The translations under genes were made by a program, and so were the position numbers. Below, in pieces: positions 1-6,526 of a DNA stretch of 13,891 bases (position 1 is its first letter; each line of letters begins with the position of its first letter). Source of the DNA: DAOTXS01 sp034433515 (GTDB lineage: Bacteria > Chloroflexota > Anaerolineae > UBA4142); assembly GCA_034433515.1 (NCBI GenBank), contig DAOUAL010000068.1, positions 1 to 13,891 on the forward strand, given 5' to 3'. A model generated the notes under the pieces. The model had not been told where the DNA came from. It did no database searches and saw nothing but the letters and a program-made list of their open reading frames with translations.

Positions 1-93
1 GCGCCCGCATGCCACCCGTTTGATGTCAAGTAGGCGTGAATCGCATCTGTTTTTGACCCTCAACCTGTTTTTCGCACCTCGCCGTGGGATGTT

Positions 94-155
94 CCCCCCT
101 CTCATCCCCTTCCCCACGCTGCAAAGCGGCGTGGGGAGGGGGTCAGGGGGTGGGG
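94..155. repeat. C/G-rich palindromic repeat downstream of pckA
   Basis: The core is a hairpin with arms at 112-122 and 126-136 (CCCCACGC opposite GCGTGGGG, extended inward by a T.G wobble and two further pairs) around a three-base loop. C-runs on the left (94-109) and G-runs on the right (137-155) partly continue the symmetry. The element lies just past the pckA stop, so it could slow or end transcription, but no T-tract follows on the minus strand and it is not a clean intrinsic terminator. The style resembles short C-rich palindromic repeats scattered between genes in many Chloroflexota genomes; that family link is from memory. Only one copy is in the window. The rest of 1-186 shows nothing I can name. 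Confidence 0.5.
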
Positions 156-186
156 CTATTCCGCTAGCGGGTGCCACTCAACGGGT

Positions 187-1833
187 CTACATTCGTGGTT
201 TGCTTTCGGGGGGGAACATCTCCGGCGGAATTTGATCTTCAAACTTTTTAAAGTTATCCACAAAGCGCGATGCTAGCGCGCGATACCGTTGCAGGTACGC
301 TTTTTTGTCTTGCCACGAACTTGAAGGATCCAATACTTCGGCGGGCACATCGGGACAGGTCTTGGGCACCTGGAATCCAAAAATCGGATCGGTGGTGGAC
401 TCGACATTGTTCAGTTTGCCAGCGAGCGCGGCGTTCAGCATCGCGCGGGTATAGCGAATGCTGATGCGTTTGCCAATGCCGTACGGTCCGCCCACCCAAC
501 CGGTGTTGACGAGCCAGCAATTCACACCGTACCGCATAATTTTTCGGCGCAACAAATCAGCGTAAACGAACGGATGATGAACCATAAAGGGTCCGCCAAA
601 ACACGCGCTAAAAGTGATTTCGGGTTCCGCACCCAATCCCACTTCGGTGCCGGCGATTTTGGCGGTATAGCCGGAGATGAATTGATACATCGCTTGTTCG
701 GGCGTGAGGCGCGCAATGGGCGGCATGACGCCGGACGCATCGCACGTGAGGAGAACGATGTTCTTGGGATGACCGCCGCGTTTTTCGGACAGGGCGTTGT
801 CAATGTACTCGAGCGGGTACGAGGCGCGCGTGTTTTCGGTGATTGACGCGTCATCGAGATCAATCAAACGGGTGACCGGATCATAGACCACGTTTTCCAA
901 AATTGTCCCAAAGCGTCGCGTCGTCGCGTAAATCTGGGGTTCGGCTTGTTCCGAAAGCGCGATCACCTTGGCATAACAGCCGCCTTCAAAGTTAAAGACG
1001 CCGTCATCGCTCCAGCCGTGTTCGTCATCGCCGATGAGACCGCGCTGCGGATCGGCAGAGAGGGTGGTTTTGCCGGTGCCGGACAAACCGAAAAAGAGTG
1101 CAACATCGCCGTCTTTGCCTTGGTTGGCGGAGCAATGCATTGGCATTACCCCTTGCAAAGGCAAAAGATAGTTCAACACCGTAAAGACCGATTTTTTGAT
1201 TTCGCCGGCGTACGCGGTGTTGCCGATGATGCCCAAGTGTTGCGCAAAGTTGAGCGCAATGAAGGTGTTGGTGGCGGTCTGATCAATTTGGGGAATGCCT
1301 TTGAAGGAAGGCGCGGCGATGATGGTAAATGCCGGGATATGTCGCCGATATTCTTCGTTGGTCTGCGGCGGAATGAACATATTGCGCGCAAAGAGGGAAT
1401 GCCATGCCAGTTCGGTAATGATGCGAATCGGCATGCGATAAGCGGGGTCGGCGCCTACGTACACATCTTGCACAAACACATCCCGCCCTTGAAAAAATCC
1501 TTGCATCCGCGCAAACAATTCTTCAAACTTGTCGGCTGCCATCGGACGATTGTACGGCCCCCACCATACATGATTTTCCGAAGTTGCCTCGCGCACGATC
1601 ACTTTATCGCTGGCGGAGCGACCCGTGTGTTGCCCGCTGTGCGCCACCACGGGTCCACCATGGCTGATCGTGGCTTCATTGCGGAAAACAATCTCTTCGT
1701 ACAGGGCTTCCATCGGCAAGTTCCAATACACTTGCCGTAGATTAGTCAAACCGATATTCTCCAATCCATAATCGGCTTTGAGTGCCTTCGCCTGCGCTTC
1801 GGCAGGAGTTTTGATGTTGAGTAGATTATTCAT
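187..1833 (-). CDS. pckA: Phosphoenolpyruvate carboxykinase (ATP)
   Basis: This enzyme converts oxaloacetate plus ATP to PEP, CO2 and ADP in the cytosol, the entry step of gluconeogenesis from four-carbon acids; it can run in reverse in some anaerobes. The 548-residue length is normal for the ATP-dependent family. Visible motifs are the substrate-binding HTGRSASDK (R72), YAGEIKKSVF at 208-217 with the metal-binding lysine at 213 or 214, H233 in PMHCSANQG, the kinase P-loop GLSGTGKT at 249-256, and the acidic metal site DDEHGW near 269-274. The NTRASYP motif carries the arginine that binds PEP/oxaloacetate in the family. The P-loop and YAGEIKK signature distinguish it from the GTP-type enzyme. 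The start ATG has no strong ribosome-binding site, and the gap to the upstream aminotransferase is only 34 bases, so it is probably co-transcribed with it. Confidence 0.97.
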   Translation of the reverse strand: MNNLLNIKTPAEAQAKALKADYGLENIGLTNLRQVYWNLPMEALYEEIVFRNEATISHGGPVVAHSGQHTGRSASDKVIVREATSENHVWWGPYNRPMAADKFEELFARMQGFFQGRDVFVQDVYVGADPAYRMPIRIITELAWHSLFARNMFIPPQTNEEYRRHIPAFTIIAAPSFKGIPQIDQTATNTFIALNFAQHLGIIGNTAYAGEIKKSVFTVLNYLLPLQGVMPMHCSANQGKDGDVALFFGLSGTGKTTLSADPQRGLIGDDEHGWSDDGVFNFEGGCYAKVIALSEQAEPQIYATTRRFGTILENVVYDPVTRLIDLDDASITENTRASYPLEYIDNALSEKRGGHPKNIVLLTCDASGVMPPIARLTPEQAMYQFISGYTAKIAGTEVGLGAEPEITFSACFGGPFMVHHPFVYADLLRRKIMRYGVNCWLVNTGWVGGPYGIGKRISIRYTRAMLNAALAGKLNNVESTTDPIFGFQVPKTCPDVPAEVLDPSSSWQDKKAYLQRYRALASRFVDNFKKFEDQIPPEMFPPESKPRM

Positions 1834-1867
1834 AGGTATGCTTGAAATTCCGGGGAGATCAGAGAAT

Positions 1868-3085
1868 TTACAGCCAATCGCGAATCATCTTTTTATCGCC
1901 GATGTAGATTTCATTTGGCGAGTTGGGATCGAGGGCCCATTTGATCCGGGCGATGCCTTCGGTAATGTCCTTGACCGAGCCGGCGTAACTCAACCGTAAA
2001 TGCCCTTCCATCCCAAAATCTTTGCCGGGCACCGTAACTACGAACGCTTTTTTGAGCAAGAAATCGGAAAGCGCCACCGAATCGTTGCTATACGCGCGGA
2101 AATCCGGCAAGCAATAAAAGGTGCCTTCTGGTTTGACGCACCGTACACCGGTGAACGATTTGAGTTCTTGCATAATCACATCGCGATTGTTTTGAATCGT
2201 CAAGCGCAAGTTTTCAACGATGCTTTGCAAACCGGTGAGCGCACCTTCCGCCGCCACTTGCAAAAAGGGCGATACACAGGTTGTGATTTGCCCTTGCACG
2301 TTCGTCATGACCTCGACCAGTTTGCGCGGGGCAATCGCCCAACCAATGCGAAAGCCGGTCATCCCGTACAATTTGGCAACGCCATTGACGACGATCACCT
2401 TGCTATTTTCCAAATCTTTTTTGGTAAATTGGTACGCCGGCGCGGCACGCTTGCCATCAAAGACGAGTTTGTGATAGATGTCGTCCATGATCAGGTAGAT
2501 GCCTTTGCGTTCACAAAAATCAACGATGGTGGCGATGAACGCGTCCGAAAAGATGAGCCCCGAAGGATTGTTCGGCGAATTGACGATGATGGCTTTGGTG
2601 GCTGAAGACACTTTCCGTTCAATGTCTTCGAAACGGGGATGAAAGGTGCCATCTTCCGGCGTAACAATGACCGGGATGCCATAGCACATCTTGATCATTT
2701 CTGGGTAACTGACCCAGTACGGTGCCAGGACGATCACCTCGTCTTGTGGGTTCAGGATCGCGTAGAGGATGTTAAAGATGCTTTGCTTGGCGCCGGCGGA
2801 AACGATGACATTTTCCGGTGCAACCAATTTGTCGTAATTTTCTTCGGTGTAGCGAATGATCGCTTTTTTGAGGGAGGGGATACCATCGGTGGGCGAGTAC
2901 TTGATGTCGCCGGTGTTGAGTTTGGCGGCGGCGCTCAGAATCGCCGTGATCGGGGCACGATTTTTGGGTTCGCCAATTCCCAGATGAATAACCGATTCGC
3001 CGCGTTCACGCAGCAAGCGTGCCTCTTCGTTGAGGCGCAACGTTGGCGATTCGGCGATGGAACGAGCCAAGGTACTCAGTGTCAT
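1868..3085 (-). CDS. Class I/II PLP-dependent aminotransferase, aspartate-aminotransferase-like
   Basis: A fold-type I aminotransferase of 405 residues. The PLP lysine is K238 in NGVAKLYGMTGFRIGW. NNPSG (172-176) and DDIYHK (201-206) supply the cofactor-contacting Asn, Asp and Tyr, the arginine of GFRIGW (R246) contacts the phosphate region, and the arginine in LRLSYAG near the C-terminus binds the substrate carboxylate. The Asp after the PLP-binding Asp replaces the more usual Glu of the DEIY motif. The subgroup I family covers aspartate, alanine, aromatic and prephenate-type transaminases, so exact substrates cannot be read from sequence. Pairing with pckA makes an aspartate/oxaloacetate role attractive but inferred. 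The start is supported by AGGAGT five bases upstream of the ATG. It is first in a two-gene unit with its own promoter. Confidence 0.9.
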   Translation of the reverse strand: MTLSTLARSIAESPTLRLNEEARLLRERGESVIHLGIGEPKNRAPITAILSAAAKLNTGDIKYSPTDGIPSLKKAIIRYTEENYDKLVAPENVIVSAGAKQSIFNILYAILNPQDEVIVLAPYWVSYPEMIKMCYGIPVIVTPEDGTFHPRFEDIERKVSSATKAIIVNSPNNPSGLIFSDAFIATIVDFCERKGIYLIMDDIYHKLVFDGKRAAPAYQFTKKDLENSKVIVVNGVAKLYGMTGFRIGWAIAPRKLVEVMTNVQGQITTCVSPFLQVAAEGALTGLQSIVENLRLTIQNNRDVIMQELKSFTGVRCVKPEGTFYCLPDFRAYSNDSVALSDFLLKKAFVVTVPGKDFGMEGHLRLSYAGSVKDITEGIARIKWALDPNSPNEIYIGDKKMIRDWL

Positions 3086-3111
3086 AACTGACTCCTACGT
3101 CAAAATTTGAA

Positions 3112-3122
3112 TCTGAATCAGA
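3112..3122. promoter_or_regulatory. Small palindrome in aminotransferase leader
   Basis: TCTGA-A-TCAGA is a perfect inverted repeat with a single central base, lying just downstream of the proposed transcription start of the aminotransferase-pckA unit. That is a position where a repressor could act. It is short enough to occur by chance and no cognate regulator is encoded in the window. Confidence 0.25.
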
Positions 3123-3134
3123 ATGTGCCTGTTT

Positions 3135-3163
3135 ATTATATCTTGGGCAGAGATTTTTGCAAA
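3135..3163 (-). promoter_or_regulatory. Promoter of the aminotransferase-pckA unit
   Basis: On the minus strand, TTTGCA (3158-3163) lies 17 bases from a perfect TATAAT (3135-3140). A start near 3128 would give a leader of about 43 bases. The -35 box falls in the A/T-rich tail of the preceding terminator, so the Rieske gene's terminator and this promoter are back to back. Confidence 0.6.
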
Positions 3164-3194
3164 AATAAAAATACCCGCGTGCTGAACACGCGGG
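3161..3194 (-). terminator. Intrinsic terminator ending the sufS-containing unit
   Basis: On the minus strand an 8-bp perfect stem (CCCGCGTG with CACGCGGG, 3187-3194 and 3174-3181) has a five-base loop and is followed by TATTTTTATTTTT. It begins 12 bases after the Rieske stop codon. This is a strong rho-independent terminator and marks the operon boundary. Confidence 0.92.
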
Positions 3195-3206
3195 CGAGCG
3201 ATCGGT

Positions 3207-3515
3207 TCAGTCCAACGCCACCCAAATTTGATCGCCTTCGACTTTGACCGGAAACGTTTTGATGGGCATTGCCGCCGGCAGGGTCGCGCGCCCAGTGCGT
3301 AAATCGAAATGGGCGCCGTGGCGCGGACATTCGATTTCGCCGGCAATCAAGGTGCCGTCGGACAGGGTGCCGTTATCGTGTGTGCAGAGGTCTTGGGTGG
3401 CGAAAAAGGTTCCCTCCCAGTTTGCGATCAGCACCGGTTGTCCGTTGATCTCAAACGTTTTCATCTGACCGGGTTGCAGGTCGCTAGTTTGAGCAACGGC
3501 GATGTAGGTAGGCAT
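3207..3515 (-). CDS. Rieske [2Fe-2S] protein of the SUF cluster
   Basis: A 102-residue soluble, single-domain Rieske ferredoxin. The cluster ligands are visible as C44-T-H46 and C63-P-R-H66 with the usual 16-residue spacer, so a [2Fe-2S] cluster with two Cys and two His ligands is expected. There is no signal peptide or membrane anchor. Homologues are often annotated as ferredoxin subunits of non-heme oxygenases or NirD-like proteins. No oxygenase or nitrite reductase is nearby, and similar small Rieske proteins occur in actinobacterial SUF operons. A role as electron carrier or cluster acceptor in assembly is inferred from context. Its ATG overlaps the sufU stop codon by one base (TAATG), which implies translational coupling, and it is last in its unit before a strong terminator. 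Confidence 0.92.
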   Translation of the reverse strand: MPTYIAVAQTSDLQPGQMKTFEINGQPVLIANWEGTFFATQDLCTHDNGTLSDGTLIAGEIECPRHGAHFDLRTGRATLPAAMPIKTFPVKVEGDQIWVALD

Positions 3516-3907
3516 TACTCGTCCTCTTCATCGGGCCAGGTCGTGATACCATAGATGCCCGCTTTAATCACTTTGAGTGGTAAGAGTGCGCACTTGATTC
3601 GGGCGGGGCCCAGCGGAATTCCCAGCAAGTTGATGACAAAATCCTTGTCCATCTTTTTGATCTCGTCCAGCGATTTACCAATCAATTCATCGGTGAGCAT
3701 GGAAGCCGCGGCTTGGCTGATGGCACAGCCCTTGCCATTAAAGCGAACGGCTTCGACGATGTTACCTTTGAGTTTGATGTCAATGCGAATCTTGTCGCCA
3801 CACAGAGGGTTTGAGTCTTCGTACGAAATGTCCGCGTCGGGAATCTCGCCATGATTGTGGGGGTGCTGATAATGGTCCAGAATGAGTTCGCGGTAGAGTT
3901 GATCCAT
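3515..3907 (-). CDS. sufU: SufU-type iron-sulfur assembly scaffold / sulfur acceptor
   Basis: A 130-residue protein of the IscU/SufU fold. Three conserved cysteines are visible: C36 in NPLCGD, C61 in GKGCAIS and C106 in PARIKCALL, plus D38. In SufU these bind zinc and take the persulfide from SufS. The PARIKC segment matches the Gram-positive SufU type, but the spacing between the second and third Cys (45) is close to IscU and lacks the usual SufU insertion. The reading frame stays open upstream to 4150, inside sufS. I chose ATG 3907 because it begins the family N-terminus (MDQLYRELILDHYQHP) and sits five bases after the sufS stop. Context next to sufS supports the sulfur-acceptor role. Confidence 0.93.
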   Translation of the reverse strand: MDQLYRELILDHYQHPHNHGEIPDADISYEDSNPLCGDKIRIDIKLKGNIVEAVRFNGKGCAISQAAASMLTDELIGKSLDEIKKMDKDFVINLLGIPLGPARIKCALLPLKVIKAGIYGITTWPDEEDE

Positions 3908-3912
3908 GGAAG

Positions 3913-5148
3913 TTATGCCTTGAAGATCTGCTGAACGTGGGCGATGGTCTTGACTAACTTGTCCACTTCTTCTGGGATATTGTACACATAGAACGAGGCG
4001 CGGGTTGTCGCGGCAAGTCCGTAATGTTCGTGCAACGGCATGGCGCAGTGATGTCCCGCGCGCACACAAATTCCTTCGCGATCCAAGATTTGCGCAACAT
4101 CGTGCGGGTGGACGCCGGCAATATCGAAGGCGACTACTCCACCCCGCCACGCCGGATCGCGTGGACCCAGAATGCGAACGCCTGCCTTGCCGTCTAACTG
4201 TTCCAAGGCGTACGCGGTCAGTTCACGTTCGTGCGCGCGAATGTTTTCCATGCCCAGCGCAGTCAGATAATCTACGGCGGCACCCAGCCCAATGGCTTCA
4301 GCAATGGCGGGTGTGCCGGCTTCAAATTTCCATGGCAACTCGTTCCACTGGGCAGAATCCAAATGGACTTCGCGGATCATATCGCCGCCGGTGAGGAACG
4401 GTTCCATATTTTCCAAAATTGCCCGCTTGCCGTACAGCATGCCCACAAACGGTCCCAGCATCTTGTGGCCGCTAAACACCAAAAAGTCACAATCCAGCGC
4501 TTGCACATCTACCGGCATATGCGGCACGGCTTGGGCGGCATCCACCAGGCAGAGCGCGCCAACGGCGTGTGCCTGTTTGATGATTTGCTGAATCGGCGTG
4601 AGGGTACCGGCAACGTTCGATGCCATCGTGGCGGCAACAAGTTTGGTTTTCTCGCCGATCAGGGTTGCAATGTCCTGTGGTAACAAGCAACCGTCTTCAT
4701 CCACGCGGATGAATTTCAGCGTGGCGCCCTTTGCTTTTGCCAGCATTTGCCACGGCACGATGTTGGCGTGATGCTCCAACAGCGTTGAAACGATTTCGTC
4801 GCCGGCGTGAACGTTGGCTCTACCCCACGCGTATGCCACCAGGTTGATCGCTTCGGTCGCGTTGCGCGTAAAGATGACTTCCCGGGACGATTTGGCGTTG
4901 ATGAACTTTTGGATTTTTTTGCGTGCACCTTCGTACTGCGCGGTGGCGTGTTCCGCAAAATAGTACACGCCGCGATGAATGTTCGCGTTGTACGTGCGAT
5001 AGTATTCGTCCATCGCGCGGATCACGCTTTCTGGTTTTTGCGAGGTGGCGGCACTATCGAGATAGACGAGCGGTTTCCCGTTCATCGTTTGCTGGAGCAT
5101 TGGAAAATCTTCACGGATGGCGGCGATGTTCAATCCAGAGTTTGACAT
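3913..5148 (-). CDS. sufS: Cysteine desulfurase SufS
   Basis: A PLP enzyme that takes sulfur from cysteine, leaving alanine and an enzyme persulfide for cluster assembly. The 411-residue length is typical of the SufS/CsdA class. LDSAATSQKP at 30-39, EHHANIVPW at 125-133, D203 in the VDAAQAVPH segment and K229 in SGHKML (PLP Schiff base) are all present. The catalytic Cys is C368 in RAGHHCAMPL, the short-loop arrangement of group II desulfurases, which need a partner such as SufU. The glycine-rich stretch after the lysine reads GPFVGMLYG rather than the common GPTGIG form, a mild deviation. The start has GAGGACAAGG just upstream. The gene follows the MIP18 gene by 54 bases and precedes sufU by five. 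Confidence 0.96.
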   Translation of the reverse strand: MSNSGLNIAAIREDFPMLQQTMNGKPLVYLDSAATSQKPESVIRAMDEYYRTYNANIHRGVYYFAEHATAQYEGARKKIQKFINAKSSREVIFTRNATEAINLVAYAWGRANVHAGDEIVSTLLEHHANIVPWQMLAKAKGATLKFIRVDEDGCLLPQDIATLIGEKTKLVAATMASNVAGTLTPIQQIIKQAHAVGALCLVDAAQAVPHMPVDVQALDCDFLVFSGHKMLGPFVGMLYGKRAILENMEPFLTGGDMIREVHLDSAQWNELPWKFEAGTPAIAEAIGLGAAVDYLTALGMENIRAHERELTAYALEQLDGKAGVRILGPRDPAWRGGVVAFDIAGVHPHDVAQILDREGICVRAGHHCAMPLHEHYGLAATTRASFYVYNIPEEVDKLVKTIAHVQQIFKA

Positions 5149-5202
5149 CCTTGTCCTCGGCAGCGCGAATGATCAGAGACCATTCGCCGTGTTGGATTGG
5201 CT

Positions 5203-5541
5203 CTACCACCCCATCAACAAGCCGGGGTCTTCCATATAGTTGGGATCCCAGAGGTCGGGCAGGACGGTTACTTTGATTTTCTTGCCGATCACTTGTTCGG
5301 CAGTATCCCGGACTTGTTGAATGAGCCAGCCTCCGTATGGGCAAAAGGGTGTGGTGAGCATCATTTTGATTTCCGGCTCATCTTTGCCTAACTCGATTTC
5401 ACGAATCAAACCCAATTGAATAACGTCCAAGCCAATTTCCGGGTCTTTGACGTTGCGGAGCGATTGTTTCACAATCGCTTCCGGACTATTTTCGGGATAT
5501 TCGGGCGCGGGTTTGTGGCCCACGAGATTCGTTTCGGTCAT
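5203..5541 (-). CDS. MIP18/DUF59-family iron-sulfur assembly factor (SufT-like)
   Basis: A 112-residue protein of the MIP18 (DUF59) family, whose bacterial members (SufT, PaaD-like) help mature or deliver Fe-S clusters. The family core is visible: KDPEIGLDVIQLGLI at 32-46 and the Cys motif LTTPFCPYGG with C67, followed by the closing LWDPNYMEDPGLL. The first gene of a unit with sufS-sufU-Rieske, it is placed as sufT is in actinobacterial SUF operons. An in-frame TTG at 5580 would add 13 residues, but it lies inside a leader hairpin. ATG 5541 has GAGGT five bases upstream and fits the family length, so it is preferred. Confidence 0.9.
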   Translation of the reverse strand: MTETNLVGHKPAPEYPENSPEAIVKQSLRNVKDPEIGLDVIQLGLIREIELGKDEPEIKMMLTTPFCPYGGWLIQQVRDTAEQVIGKKIKVTVLPDLWDPNYMEDPGLLMGW

Positions 5542-5561
5542 GGTTACCTCATTATATATCA

Positions 5562-5593
5562 CCACCAAAGATCGAACCAAAAATCTTGGGTGG
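5562..5593 (-). promoter_or_regulatory. Leader hairpin upstream of the MIP18-sufS unit
   Basis: Arms at 5583-5593 and 5562-5572 pair over 11 bases with one mismatch (outer CCACC with GGTGG) around a ten-base loop. The hairpin lies within the proposed leader of about 60 bases, shortly before the ribosome-binding site. No U-run follows, so it is not a terminator. It could affect mRNA stability or translation; function unknown. Confidence 0.45.
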
Positions 5594-5610
5594 CAGTGAA
5601 TGCTACCGCT

Positions 5611-5640
5611 ATTCTATCCTTATCACACGCAAAATGCAAA
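5611..5640 (-). promoter_or_regulatory. Promoter of the MIP18-sufS-sufU-Rieske unit
   Basis: On the minus strand TTTGCA (5635-5640) is followed after 18 bases by TAGAAT (5611-5616). The same -10 sequence occurs in the two strongest promoters of the window. The -35 box overlaps the tail of the ferredoxin terminator. A perfect TATAAT at 5551-5556 also exists, but it would start RNA inside the ribosome-binding site, so I rank it second. Confidence 0.5.
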
Positions 5641-5666
5641 CCCCCGTCTCAACGCCGTGACGGGGG
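5631..5666 (-). terminator. Terminator after the ferredoxin gene
   Basis: On the minus strand an 8-bp perfect stem CCCCCGTC/GACGGGGG (5659-5666 with 5641-5648) with a ten-base loop is followed by TTTGCATTTT. The T-tract is interrupted, so termination may be partial, allowing some read-through into the sufS-containing unit. Confidence 0.7.
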
Positions 5667-5692
5667 ACTTGCGCAAACGGATTGAAAAAATC

Positions 5693-5998
5693 CTAGACGG
5701 TCTTGCCGGGCGATTTCCACTTGGCTTCGAAATCCGCCGCTGAGAGTTTGTAATAATCGGCATTCTTTTGGGCGAAGAATTTCCATTCATCCTTCAGATC
5801 CGGTTCGGGAAAGATCGCGCTGACCGGACATTCGGGTACGCATGCGCCGCAATCAATGCACGTGTCGGGATCAATGTACAACTGTTCCACCGCCTCGTAG
5901 TTCTCATCCTTTTTCGGGTGGATGCAATCTACGGGGCACACGTTCACGCATGCTGTGTCTTTGGTGCCGATGCAGGGCTCAGCAATCACGTACGCCAT
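5693..5998 (-). CDS. 7Fe ferredoxin ([3Fe-4S][4Fe-4S])
   Basis: A 101-residue small electron carrier. Cys positions are C9, C17, C21, C25, C47, C50, C53 and C57. By comparison with the Azotobacter/mycobacterial 7Fe ferredoxin pattern, C9, C17 and C57 would hold a [3Fe-4S] cluster and C21, C47, C50 and C53 a [4Fe-4S] cluster; the long C9-x7-C17 spacing excludes a plain 2[4Fe-4S] protein. The N-terminus MAYVIAEPCIGTKD is the classic family start. The C-terminal tail (DEWKFFAQKNADYYKL) also matches the long bacterial type. The start is supported by AGGAGAAAAACA before the ATG; the frame is open further upstream but without family similarity. It is last in the sufCBD unit and may donate electrons for cluster assembly (inferred). 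Confidence 0.93.
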   Translation of the reverse strand: MAYVIAEPCIGTKDTACVNVCPVDCIHPKKDENYEAVEQLYIDPDTCIDCGACVPECPVSAIFPEPDLKDEWKFFAQKNADYYKLSAADFEAKWKSPGKTV

Positions 5999-6035
5999 TG
6001 TTTTTCTCCTTTCGCGGAAATTTTTTGGGGATTGC

Positions 6036-6473
6036 CTATTCGGTGAAGGTGTGTGCGAGTACAATGGGCTGGATCAATTTTTGTCCGAGTGCTTGACGGC
6101 TGGGATATTCACGCGCGGCGCCTTTCAGCGTATCAATGCCCAGCGTGGCACATCGCCATCGTGATTTTACCACATCTTCGCCCATTTGGTCAATTAACGC
6201 CGTGTAGGGCATGGCTTCGATTTCTTCGAGTGTTTTGCCCTTGACTATTTCGGTGATCAGGGATGCGCCAGCCATACTAATCGTGCAGCCCTTGCCTTCG
6301 AAGCGCACCTCTAACACGCGATGGTCTGCATCGATCTTGAGGTACATCGTTACCATATCGCCGCAGCCCGGATTGCCCCCGTTGACCAGAATATCGGGAT
6401 CGGCGAGGGTGCCGTGATTGCGTGGGTTGTTAAAGTGATCGAGAATGAATTCAATGTATTCTTGGCGGTTCAT
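6036..6473 (-). CDS. Second IscU/SufU-like iron-sulfur scaffold
   Basis: A 145-residue NifU-N-domain protein. The three scaffold cysteines are C37 in GNPGCGD, C63 in GKGCTIS and C108 in SRWRCATLG, with D39 next to the first. The Cys spacing (37/63/108) is very close to E. coli IscU (37/63/106), and the SufU insertion is absent. The HscA-binding LPPVK motif of IscU is also missing, and no hscA/hscB is nearby. The tail after about residue 125 is unlike the other sufU in the window. It could be a true cluster scaffold or a sulfur relay for the neighbouring sulfurtransferase; the sequence does not decide. There is no good ribosome-binding site before the ATG. It lies 53 bases after the sulfurtransferase and 37 before the ferredoxin. 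Confidence 0.88.
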   Translation of the reverse strand: MNRQEYIEFILDHFNNPRNHGTLADPDILVNGGNPGCGDMVTMYLKIDADHRVLEVRFEGKGCTISMAGASLITEIVKGKTLEEIEAMPYTALIDQMGEDVVKSRWRCATLGIDTLKGAAREYPSRQALGQKLIQPIVLAHTFTE

Positions 6474-6526
6474 CGTTCAGGTTTCAGGTGGCATGTTTTA
6501 GATTGTAACACACTTGTCACGGGCAA

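Noticed and set aside
20..235. Short plus-strand frame at the left edge
   Set aside because: It runs through the C/G-rich repeat and into the antisense of pckA; composition is repeat-driven.
946..1740. Long plus-strand open frame (264 codons) opposite pckA
   Set aside because: It lies entirely antisense to a gene with intact PEP carboxykinase motifs, and its translation shows no recognisable domain.
3515..4150. Longer sufU reading frame starting inside sufS
   Set aside because: The extra 81 residues are out-of-frame sufS sequence; the ATG at 3907 begins the conserved N-terminus.
5111..5344. Open frame between the MIP18 gene and sufS
   Set aside because: It overlaps both genes in another frame and has no domain or ribosome-binding site; it is a shadow.
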